Shown: piece by piece, positions 6,840 to 12,954 of the stretch | How the letters are laid out: each line of letters begins with the position of its first letter | Position numbering within the stretch: the stretch's first letter is position 1 | Assembly (NCBI RefSeq): GCF_031432425.1 | Contig: NZ_JAVKPH010000055.1 | Location: 1-13,029 of the forward strand | DNA from: Ruixingdingia sedimenti | GTDB taxonomy: Bacteria; Pseudomonadota; Alphaproteobacteria; Rhodobacterales; Rhodobacteraceae | Direction: 5' to 3' | Length of the DNA: 13,029 nucleotides | Translations under genes and position numbers: made by a program | Notes under the pieces: model-generated | What the model was told of the DNA's origin: nothing | Seen by the model: only the letters and a program-made list of their open reading frames with translations | Databases searched by the model: none

Positions 6840-7238
6840 ATGACAAACCCCTTCCAGAATACCGCAACCGCACGTCTGATCGCTGACCGCGTCCGCGACC
6901 TGTCGCACCGCAAGACCCAGGCCGAGATCGCCAGCGAAGCGGGCTTCGCCAACGCCAACATGCTGTCGATGCTGAAGTCCGGCAAGAACAAGGTGCCGCT
7001 CGACCGCGTGCCGTCGCTGGCAAAGGCGCTGGAGGTCGATCCGGCTTACCTGATGCGGCTGGCGCTCGATCAGGCGGTAGGTGCGACCGCAGCGAAGGCG
7101 ATCACCGAGATCTTCGGCACTCCGGCGACCGAGAACGAACGCGGCTGGTTGGCGGAACTCCGCGACGTCTCGGACAACAGCGACCCGCGACTGACCGCAC
7201 GCTCGCGCACGGCGCTCCGGGCGATCTTCGGGAAATGA
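6840..7238 (+). CDS. XRE-family helix-turn-helix transcriptional regulator
   Basis: A 132-residue DNA-binding protein. The helix-turn-helix lies in about residues 15-65: a TQAEIASEAGF helix, then ANANMLSMLKSGKNKVPLDRV as turn and recognition helix, and the ALEVDPAYLMRLAL closing helix typical of phage and plasmid regulators. Residues 70-132 form a separate C-terminal part with no recognised domain. GAGAG precedes the ATG by seven bases, and a palindromic operator lies directly upstream, so it probably controls itself. It is not followed by a recognisable toxin, but a small ORF at 7291 may be cotranscribed. Possible roles are a stand-alone repressor of the island or an orphan antitoxin. Confidence 0.85.
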   Translation: MTNPFQNTATARLIADRVRDLSHRKTQAEIASEAGFANANMLSMLKSGKNKVPLDRVPSLAKALEVDPAYLMRLALDQAVGATAAKAITEIFGTPATENERGWLAELRDVSDNSDPRLTARSRTALRAIFGK

Positions 7239-7290
7239 TCATGCAGCGACAGATCACAGCTAGACCGCTGGGACCACGGGACCAGCTCGC

Positions 7291-7476
7291 ATGACCGAGG
7301 ACGACATGGACGATACCGTCTTCACTATACCCACGTCCCCGGCGGGACCATGGGACCAGCTGACAGCGAACGAGCAGGCATGGATCGAGTTCATCCGCGT
7401 CATCTCCTGCGGCAGCGACCCGAAGATCACACCGAAGCGCGTCCGCGCGCTCACAGCGCTACTGGACGCGGGATGA
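7291..7476 (+). CDS. Small hypothetical acidic protein
   Basis: A 61-residue ORF lying 52 bases after the XRE gene on the same strand. It begins with an acidic segment (MTEDDMDD). The rest looks like a folded helical protein, with a QAWIEFIRVIS helix and a KRVRALTALLDAG C-terminal helix. I do not recognise the family. There is no strong Shine-Dalgarno sequence. Its ATG overlaps the TGA of a 17-codon frame (7241-7294) that starts two bases after the XRE stop, so coupled translation through a mini-ORF is possible. An 18-bp near-repeat (7270-7287 and 7344-7361, one mismatch) lies partly inside it. It converges with the doc gene. The composition favours a real gene, but this is unproven. Confidence 0.5.
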   Translation: MTEDDMDDTVFTIPTSPAGPWDQLTANEQAWIEFIRVISCGSDPKITPKRVRALTALLDAG

Positions 7477-7548
7477 GGCGTCGGCGCAGAAAAGGTCAGC
7501 CGGTTCCCTACATTGGACGGCTGATGAGGCAGCGAGCGAGGCCCGGTT

Positions 7549-7941
7549 TCATCGCGGATCAGGAGCTTCCAGTGTTCTCAGCCATTCAGCGAAGTCGTTC
7601 TCGCTTGCGTCGCCCGAGGCGAGGCTCTCCATCATCCGCACACCAGCCAGCGGTTCAGGGCGCAGAGGGTGCCCGTTCAGCCGCAGGAAGGTAAACGCGG
7701 CGACGAAGCCTGTCCGCTTGTTGCCATCAACAAAGGCATGCGCCTTGCTGATCCCGAAGGCATAGGCTGCCGCGATTTCGAAGACATCGGGATCGGCATA
7801 GGCGACGAGGTTCATCGCTCGCGCGCAGCCCATTTCCAGTAGCGCGAGATCCCTTGTGCCAGGCGCGCCTCCGTGCCTGGCGATCTGCCGGTCATGAATC
7901 ACGGTCAGCGCGGCTAACGGAACCCAGGTCCACTGGCTCAC
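7549..7941 (-). CDS. doc: Doc-type toxin of the Fic/DOC family
   Basis: A 130-residue death-on-curing protein. P1 Doc is a kinase that phosphorylates EF-Tu and stops translation. The active-site loop HAFVDGNKRTGF stands at residues 68-79 and matches the Fic/Doc pattern HxFx(D/N)xNKR, with H68, D72, N74, K75 and R76 present. The N-terminal half has the usual GGAPGTRDLALLE helix (24-36), seen in most Doc proteins. The GTG start at 7939-7941 overlaps the antitoxin stop in GTGA, so the pair is translationally coupled. The length is normal for Doc. The toxin looks intact. The gene symbol reflects family membership and genetic context, not shown activity. Confidence 0.9.
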   Translation of the reverse strand: MSQWTWVPLAALTVIHDRQIARHGGAPGTRDLALLEMGCARAMNLVAYADPDVFEIAAAYAFGISKAHAFVDGNKRTGFVAAFTFLRLNGHPLRPEPLAGVRMMESLASGDASENDFAEWLRTLEAPDPR

Positions 7942-8162
7942 GCGAGCGCCTGAAGCAGGTCGCGATTCTCGTCCATGACGATTTCCGCCGCTGCTAGCGC
8001 CTGTTTCAGCGCAGGGTCTTCAGTCATCAGCTTCAGACCACCATCGTCGGTGCGCACCACGAACAGCGTGTCGCCTTCCTTTGCGTCGAGCAGCGTCAGC
8101 ATCTCTGTCGTCAGTGTCATGACAGCCGAGTTGCCGACCTTGCGGATCTTTGTTTCGATCAT
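7938..8162 (-). CDS. AbrB/MazE-type antitoxin of the Doc pair
   Basis: A 74-residue swapped-hairpin DNA-binding antitoxin. The AbrB/SpoVT fold occupies about residues 1-45 (KIRKVGNSAVMTL, then LLDAKEGDTLFVV). The C-terminal helix region (about 50-74: EDPALKQALAAAEIVMDENR) is the likely toxin-binding tail, like the C-terminus of Phd. The ATG at 8162 has AGGA eight bases upstream; a TTG at 8219 would extend the protein through the promoter and is rejected. Doc is classically paired with Phd, but pairing with AbrB-type antidotes is common in proteobacteria. A promoter and palindrome just upstream fit autoregulation. Confidence 0.88.
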   Translation of the reverse strand: MIETKIRKVGNSAVMTLTTEMLTLLDAKEGDTLFVVRTDDGGLKLMTEDPALKQALAAAEIVMDENRDLLQALA

Positions 8163-8175
8163 GCTTGGTATCCTC

Positions 8176-8219
8176 AGGTATATATGTTTGTGTATACCTC
8201 CCCTTCTTCGGGTCGACAA
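8176..8219 (-). promoter_or_regulatory. Promoter-operator of the AbrB/Doc operon
   Basis: On the minus strand TTGTCG (8219-8214), a 17-base spacer and TATACA (8196-8191) form a good sigma-70 type promoter. The inverted repeat AGGTATA-N10-TATACCT (8176-8199) overlaps the -10 box. This is a likely binding site for the AbrB-type antitoxin alone or complexed with Doc. The ATG follows about 30 bases downstream of the -10 box. Confidence 0.65.
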
Positions 8220-8267
8220 GGCGCTGTAGCCTCCTGGGATGAATGGGCCTCGTCACCTCTGCCAGTA

Positions 8268-8334
8268 TGGCGCCAGTCAGGCAAGGATCGGGAAAATTCC
8301 GGTGCCAGAATCTGTTCGTTTTCTGGTGCCAGAG
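8268..8334. promoter_or_regulatory. Three related GG(T/C)GCC palindromes beside the tRNA fragment
   Basis: TGGCGCCA lies at 8268-8275. TTCCGG-TG-CCAGAA is at 8297-8310 and TTCTGG-TG-CCAGAG at 8321-8334. Their centres are 32 and 24 bp apart. The shared core suggests sites for one dimeric protein, such as a phage repressor or an integrase or excisionase arm-site protein. A further GGTGCCAGAA occurs at 9080-9089 inside a phage gene. Function is inferred only from clustering. Confidence 0.45.
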
Positions 8335-8364
8335 CATCACTTAAGTTATTGATTTATATAGAAT

Positions 8365-8396
8365 GGTCGAGAGTTCAATCCTCTCTCACAGCACCA
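8365..8396 (+). other. tRNA 3'-end fragment, candidate attachment-site core
   Basis: The segment reads as variable-loop GGTC, T-stem GAGAG (8369-8373), T-loop TTCAATC (8374-8380), T-stem CTCTC (8381-8385), acceptor strand TCACAGC (8386-8392), discriminator A and CCA (394-396 of the 8 kb block, i.e. 8394-8396). The 5' half of a tRNA is absent: the matching acceptor GCTGTGA and D-arm are not found upstream, and the sequence before it is AT-rich. Such 3' fragments are the usual cores left by tRNA-targeted integrases. The tRNA identity cannot be told because the anticodon is missing. Confidence 0.7.
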
Positions 8397-8564
8397 TTTT
8401 CCACCATGTTTTCAGGCGGTTATGGCGAGCCCAATTTTGCGGCAAGCGCCGAACGGCAGAACATGGCAGGAACAAACCCCGCCGTAGCACCGGGATATTA
8501 CACAGATCCCGCACGCCCGGCCTCCGCTCATTCGCAAGATGTTCCTATCGAGGAACCCCGGGAA

Positions 8565-9497
8565 ATGGAAAACCCCGGCGCGCTGGCGGGCGCGACCGGG
8601 GCTGATGTGGATGAGGAAAATATCCGTCCCGACCATAGCCCGAAACTGTCTATCGTCGCAAGCGGCGATGGCCTGCGCGGCGAGTGGAGCAAGGTCCGCT
8701 GGGGATGGAAGCGCGCGGTTAAGCGTGACGCACGTCTAAGCAAGACCGCCAAGCTGATCGCCGTGACGCTGGTTGACGAGTTCGCCAATCATGCCAACGG
8801 CAGGTGCAACCCGTTCATAGCGACCCTCGGCGAGGCGACCGGCGACCCCGAGCGCACGGTCCAGCGCGCCCTTGGCGATCTGGAAGCCTGTGGCTGGATC
8901 ATCCGCAGCAAAGGCAACGGGCGGGGGCGACCGTCCTCGATCACCTTCACCGCAGACAGCGCAAAGGGTGCCGTTGCGCCGCCGAATGTCAGCGAAATCA
9001 CCGCCCGTCACACCGACAACCGGGATGCCGATATGTCCAAAACGGTGCCACCCATGGCACCCATTCGCGGGGCTTATAGGGTGCCAGAAACCGCACAAAA
9101 GGGCGTCACCAGTGGCGGGTCTCATAGTGAACCACGAAAGAACCAAAAAGTGCGCGCGTATGCGCGGGCACCTGCGCGAGGGGCTTCGCCACCAGATCGC
9201 ATCGCGGCGGCACCTGCCCACCCGCCCAACGGAATGCCGGAACGGCCCCGACTGACCCTTGCCGCTGTCGCCCATCTCGGCAGCGACCGCGAACGGGTCT
9301 GGGATGAGTGGCTGCGAAGAAGGGGCTTCCCGACGCTTGCCGAACTCGGGGTGAAGTCCAGCGATGCGGAGGGCCGAGGCTGGGAAATCCCCTGCCGATA
9401 CCCACCGACCGAACACAACGCGGTGGAAAGCATGATGGCCCATCGGTGGGCAACATGGGCGACAGCGAGAACGGAGGTTTGCAATGTTCGAGCGTGA
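8565..9497 (+). CDS. Phage helix-turn-helix protein (replication-type winged helix)
   Basis: About 310 residues from the preferred ATG at 8565, which has GAGGA ten bases upstream. In-frame ATGs at 8406 and 8464 are possible but lack such a site and begin next to the tRNA fragment. A winged-helix-like domain follows the WSKVRWGWKRAV start: a TAKLIAVTLVDEFAN helix, then FIATLGEATGDPERTVQRAL as helix-turn-helix and DLEACGWI before the wing (RGRPSSITF). This resembles the N-terminal domains of phage or plasmid replication proteins. The middle is a low-complexity, Pro/Ala/Arg-rich linker. The C-terminus has a small Trp-rich segment (VWDEWLRRRGFP, then HRWATWATAR). It overlaps the next gene by 14 bases. 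The role in replication or regulation is inferred. Confidence 0.7.
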   Translation: MENPGALAGATGADVDEENIRPDHSPKLSIVASGDGLRGEWSKVRWGWKRAVKRDARLSKTAKLIAVTLVDEFANHANGRCNPFIATLGEATGDPERTVQRALGDLEACGWIIRSKGNGRGRPSSITFTADSAKGAVAPPNVSEITARHTDNRDADMSKTVPPMAPIRGAYRVPETAQKGVTSGGSHSEPRKNQKVRAYARAPARGASPPDRIAAAPAHPPNGMPERPRLTLAAVAHLGSDRERVWDEWLRRRGFPTLAELGVKSSDAEGRGWEIPCRYPPTEHNAVESMMAHRWATWATARTEVCNVRA

Positions 9498-10083
9498 TCA
9501 AGACCAGATCGGGTTTATCGGGCGGCACGTCAACCGCAGCGCAGGGGCGCCTTCACCGGCTTCGCATTTCGACTGGCTGGATGTGGTTCTGCGCTGGCCG
9601 AGGCTGCGGGCGCGCGAAAAGGTGCTTGGATCGACCATCGCAACATGGGCCATCGACCCGGTGACGGGCGAGACGGATTGGTCTGTGGAGCGTCTGGCCG
9701 AGGCTTGCGGATCGACCGTGCGGAGCATGGAGGTTGCATTGACCAATCTTGCCGCGGGCGGCTGGATCGAGACGCGCGAGAGCGAGGACGGCAGGACTGT
9801 GCATCGGCTGACGCTGCCAATATTCGACGGTGCCCATCCCGACTTCGAACCCATGGCGCGACTGGCGGCGATCACGGTCGGGGCGGCGATGGAACATTTG
9901 GAACATCATGACAGCATTCCCCGCGAGGCGATCCTGTCGGGGGCGCTGGCTGCCGTCGCTGCGGCTATCGGGTTTCATCACGGCGATGCCGAGACCGCGC
10001 GCCGCTTGCGTGACCTCGCCTTTATGCTGACAGACCCCGAAGCATGGGCCAATGCCCCTACCACGGGTCCTTCCGGGGGGTGA
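9484..10083 (+). CDS. Second phage helix-turn-helix protein
   Basis: A 199-residue protein with GGAGG six bases before the ATG and a 14-base overlap with the preceding gene, so the two are surely cotranscribed. Residues 30-100 form a winged-helix-like domain (LRAREKVLGSTIATWAI, VERLAEACGSTVRSMEVALTNLAAGGWIETRE, then a wing with DGRTVHRLTLP). This has the same plan as its neighbour: test helix, recognition helix, aromatic GGWI turn. The C-terminal half is mostly helical and Ala-rich with no known domain. It lies directly before the terminase genes, a position often held by phage regulatory or DNA-packaging accessory proteins. The function is not identified. Confidence 0.7.
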   Translation: MFERDQDQIGFIGRHVNRSAGAPSPASHFDWLDVVLRWPRLRAREKVLGSTIATWAIDPVTGETDWSVERLAEACGSTVRSMEVALTNLAAGGWIETRESEDGRTVHRLTLPIFDGAHPDFEPMARLAAITVGAAMEHLEHHDSIPREAILSGALAAVAAAIGFHHGDAETARRLRDLAFMLTDPEAWANAPTTGPSGG

Positions 10084-10170
10084 TCCCTCACGGGGGGCGA
10101 AGGCGCGACGCCTCCGGCTTTGCAAGATTTTACAAGAGCTTGAAATAAGCCGATGAAAAGGAAGGGGAAA

Positions 10171-10683
10171 ATGAGGATCGTTTCGGAACTCGACCTTGGA
10201 AGCGAAGGGCCCGTCCATCGCATTGACGGGCCGGGCCTTTGCGATCTGCTGGGCATTTCCCCGGCCATGCTGACGGAGTTGAAAAACCGGGGCATTGCCA
10301 AGCACCTCGGCCGAGATGCGTGGGATCTGGCCGCGACGGTGCGGGGGTATTGCGCCCATCTTCGCGGCACCGCCAGTGGGCGCGGCGGCGAGGAGGAGGT
10401 GGCGAACCTGACAGCCGAACGCGCGCGGTTGGCGCGGGAACAGGCTGACGCTCAGGCGCTGAAGAACGCGGCCGCCCGGGGCGAACTGGTCAGGGCCGAG
10501 GAAGTCACCCGCGCCTGGTCGGGCATCCTTGGGCAGGTGCGGGCGCGGGTGCTGGCCGTGCCGTCGCGTGTCCGGGGAGCGCTTCCGCACCTGTCCGGCG
10601 CCGATGCGGAGGTGATCGACAAGGAAATTCGCTTCGCCCTCGAAGAACTTGCCGATGACAAGGGGGCCGAAGATGCCGCTTGA
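10171..10683 (+). CDS. Phage terminase small subunit (Nu1-like)
   Basis: A protein of 170 residues from the ATG at 10171, which follows a purine-rich AGGAAGGGG stretch. An ATG at 10153 would add six residues without a site. The N-terminal part holds a winged-helix DNA-recognition segment (GPGLCDLLGISPAMLTELKNRGI and LGRDAWDLAATVRGY), like lambda gpNu1, which binds the packaging site. A helical, charged middle (ANLTAERARLAREQADAQALK) follows, and the C-terminal part (WSGILGQVRARVLAVPSRV) is typical of Nu1-family proteins that join the large subunit. The gene overlaps the large subunit gene by 11 bases. The assignment rests on this motif order and the neighbour. Confidence 0.88.
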   Translation: MRIVSELDLGSEGPVHRIDGPGLCDLLGISPAMLTELKNRGIAKHLGRDAWDLAATVRGYCAHLRGTASGRGGEEEVANLTAERARLAREQADAQALKNAAARGELVRAEEVTRAWSGILGQVRARVLAVPSRVRGALPHLSGADAEVIDKEIRFALEELADDKGAEDAA

Positions 10684-12466
10684 TGATCAGATCGCCGCCA
10701 TGCGTGCCGCCGCGCTGCAAGCGCTGCGCCCGCCGGCCAAACTGCGGGGCTCAGAGTTCATCGAACGCGAAATCCGCCTTCCGCAGGGGGTGAGCGCGAC
10801 GCCCGGCCCGGTGCGCCTCTGGGGCTTCCAGAGGGGCATAGCCGACGCGCTGGCCGATCCGCTGATCGAGCGCGTTTCCGTGTTGAAAGCCACGAGGGTC
10901 GGCTACAGCATGCTGGCCGCGGCCTCGATCGCGGGCTTCATTGCGAACGATCCCGGCCCAGTTCTGGTGGTTCTGCCGACCGATCAGGATGCGCGCGGGT
11001 TCACGGTTGACGATCTGGAACCGACCTTTGCCGCCTCGCCCATCGTCGCCACCGCGCTGGCCGACGACACGCCCGAGGGGGAGCGGAACACCCTGACCAG
11101 CCGCAGGTTCCCGGGCGGGAGCCTGAAAATCGTCGCGGCCCGCAGTCCCCGAAATTTGAGAAGACATAACGCTAAGTATTTGATTTTAGACGAAATAGAC
11201 GCGATGGATATGACCCCGGAAGGTGATCCGATAACTTTGGCAACGCAGCGGACTATCAGTTTCAGCGATAGGAAACTGATCGCCGGGAGCACCCCGACCT
11301 ATTCGGAAACCTCGCATATTCTGCGCCTTTACGGGCAAAGCGACCAGCGGGTGTTTCAGGTGCCATGTCCCGCTTGCGGCAGCTTCGGGGAGGTCCTGTT
11401 CAGCGGGATTGTCTGGGACCCCGGGCGGCCTGACACCGCCCGCTGGCGGTGCCCCCACTGTTCCGAGGAAATCGAGGAACGCCACAAGCCCCAGATGGTC
11501 GAGGAAGGCCGCTGGTCGATCACCAGGCCCGAGGTGCAGAACCACGCCGGGTTCAAGGTCTCGGCTTTGACCTCGCCGCACCCGAACGCATCCTGGGCGA
11601 AGCTGGCGGCCGAGTTCCTGGCCGCGAAGGACACGCCGGAACTTTTGCAGGTGTTCACGAACTGCGCCCTTGCCGAAGGCTGGCGTTCCGAGGGCGAAGA
11701 ACTGGACGAGAGCGCCCTACAGGCGCGGGCCGAGCCGATCGGGCTGGATCCGGTTCCAGAGGCGGTCCTATGCCTGACCTCCGGCGTTGACGTGCAGCGC
11801 GACCGATTGGAAGCCTCAATCCTTGGGCACGGTGCCACCGGGACCGTGTTCGCCCTGGCGCATTTCGTGCTGTGGGGTGCCTATGACGACGCCGACACCT
11901 GGGCGCAGCTGGATGCGCTGCTTTCCACACGCTGGCCCCACGCGCTGGGCGGCAAGATCGGCCTCGATGCGGTCTGCATCGACAGCTCGGACGGAGTTTC
12001 GCAGCCGCAGGTTTACGCATTCTGCGCCGGCCGCCACCGCCGCCGGATTGTGCCCATCAAGGGCGTGGCCGGGTTCAGTCGCCCGCCGCTGGAACGAGCC
12101 GCCCGGGCCAAGGGCAAGACCGTTAACCTCTACATCTGCGGCGTCGATGGTCTGAAATCGCGTCTGTTCGCAGGGATCAAGCAGGCTGGCGCATGGCGGT
12201 TCTCGGACAGCCTGACCCCGACCTGGTATGAGCAGCTATGTTCAGAGGCCGTGCAGATAAAATACAGCCGGGGCCAGCCGACGCGCCAGTTCGTCAGGCT
12301 GGGCAATCGGGCAGCAGAAGGACTTGACTGCTGCTGCTATGGTCTTGCGGCGCGAAGCCTGGTGACGTTCAACCCGGAAACGCGCCGCGCCGAACTGGCG
12401 CACGCGGAACCCGTCACCCCGGCCCGCCGGCCGGTTCTGGAAAGCGCCTGGATGGCGCGACGATAG
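10673..12466 (+). CDS. Phage terminase large subunit (GpA family)
   Basis: A 597-residue DNA-packaging motor and nuclease of the lambda gpA family. The ATG at 10673 is preferred because AGGGGG lies upstream; a TTG at 10649 is possible. The ATPase domain has the deviant Walker A KATRVGYS (72-79), Walker B YLILDEIDAM (169-178) and the coupling motif GSTPT (205-209). Two CxxC pairs, CPAC (232-235) and CPHC (260-263), form a zinc-binding insert typical of GpA proteins. The nuclease domain follows, with SGVDVQRDRLE containing D373 and VCIDSSDG containing D437. The gene is complete. Codons for residues about 160-203 are AT-rich and rare, unlike the rest. No portal gene follows inside the window. 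Confidence 0.95.
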   Translation: MPLDDQIAAMRAAALQALRPPAKLRGSEFIEREIRLPQGVSATPGPVRLWGFQRGIADALADPLIERVSVLKATRVGYSMLAAASIAGFIANDPGPVLVVLPTDQDARGFTVDDLEPTFAASPIVATALADDTPEGERNTLTSRRFPGGSLKIVAARSPRNLRRHNAKYLILDEIDAMDMTPEGDPITLATQRTISFSDRKLIAGSTPTYSETSHILRLYGQSDQRVFQVPCPACGSFGEVLFSGIVWDPGRPDTARWRCPHCSEEIEERHKPQMVEEGRWSITRPEVQNHAGFKVSALTSPHPNASWAKLAAEFLAAKDTPELLQVFTNCALAEGWRSEGEELDESALQARAEPIGLDPVPEAVLCLTSGVDVQRDRLEASILGHGATGTVFALAHFVLWGAYDDADTWAQLDALLSTRWPHALGGKIGLDAVCIDSSDGVSQPQVYAFCAGRHRRRIVPIKGVAGFSRPPLERAARAKGKTVNLYICGVDGLKSRLFAGIKQAGAWRFSDSLTPTWYEQLCSEAVQIKYSRGQPTRQFVRLGNRAAEGLDCCCYGLAARSLVTFNPETRRAELAHAEPVTPARRPVLESAWMARR

Positions 12467-12591
12467 AGGATAGGGCCGGCGTGGCGTTGGTCGGCGAGTG
12501 GCCGCGTCGGCTCCGGTGCTGCGGGATGTTGCAGCGCCGACCCGTAAACCGCGACAGCCCGCGGATACGTCGATCGCGGCGGGCAACGAAA

Positions 12592-12629
12592 GGGGGCGGC
12601 TGTCTTTCGACCTTTCTGCGGCCGCCCCC
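12592..12629 (-). terminator. Strong GC hairpin between terminase and the leftward gene
   Basis: GGGGGCGGC (12592-12600) and GCCGCCCCC (12621-12629) form a perfect 9-bp stem with a 20-base loop. On the minus strand it is followed by CTTTCGTT, a weak T-rich tail, so it best fits a terminator for the leftward gene at 12654-12905. It may act in both directions between convergent genes. The rest of 12467-12653 shows nothing else; a 93-codon frame on the plus strand there looks non-coding. Confidence 0.55.
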
Positions 12630-12653
12630 GCCGCTTCCAGCCGATGATGGTTA

Positions 12654-12905
12654 CTATCTGTTACGAAACAGCGTGATCCCGTTATGTCCTCCGTCAGACA
12701 ACGCTTCCCTCATGGTTTCTTCATCGCTGCCAAGTTCCAATGCCAGCGCCGCGAACAGGTAGGTTTTTGTGTCCTGCCCACAGATCGAAAAGTCTTTGTT
12801 CACATGTTCCGCGGCCCTGCGGGCCATCTCATTGAAACTGTCTGTGCGCATCCTCCTGACTGCATCTCTGCCCCTATAGGTTCGAAGGTGGGGGATCACT
12901 CTCAT
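12654..12905 (-). CDS. Small hypothetical protein
   Basis: An 83-residue ORF on the strand opposite to the terminase operon. GGGAG lies about ten bases before the ATG. The sequence looks globular and helical, with a basic N-terminus (RTYRGRDAVRRMRTD), then SFNEMARRAAEHVNKDF, and a leucine-rich helix (LFAALALELGSDEETMREAL). I recognise no family. It stands between the terminase gene and the IS end, and the strong hairpin at its 3' side could end its transcript. It may be a cargo gene in the prophage. Real coding is likely from composition, but the role is unknown. Confidence 0.6.
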   Translation of the reverse strand: MRVIPHLRTYRGRDAVRRMRTDSFNEMARRAAEHVNKDFSICGQDTKTYLFAALALELGSDEETMREALSDGGHNGITLFRNR

Positions 12906-12954
12906 TGACTGCTTTCTCCCTGTTGCGCCTCGTGCAACCTAGAATGCCGATTTA

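Noticed and set aside
7472..7694. Basic ORF (MRRRRRKGQ start) overlapping the 61-residue ORF by ATGA
   Set aside because: Most of it runs antisense to doc and is Arg/Ser-rich like a shadow frame. The ATGA overlap is noted, but support is too weak.
8341..8396. Complete tRNA gene
   Set aside because: Only the variable loop, T-arm and acceptor 3' strand are present; no D-arm, anticodon arm or 5' acceptor strand can be folded.
8184..8564. Longer N-terminus of the first phage HTH protein
   Set aside because: It would translate the AbrB promoter, the palindromes and the tRNA fragment. Starts at 8406 or 8464 remain possible but lack a ribosome binding site.
9553..10590. 345-codon minus-strand frame opposite the phage genes
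   Set aside because: It crosses two well-supported plus-strand genes with good ribosome binding sites and has no domain.
12481..12762. 93-codon plus-strand frame after the terminase
   Set aside because: GTG start without a ribosome binding site, crosses the strong hairpin and overlaps the better leftward ORF.
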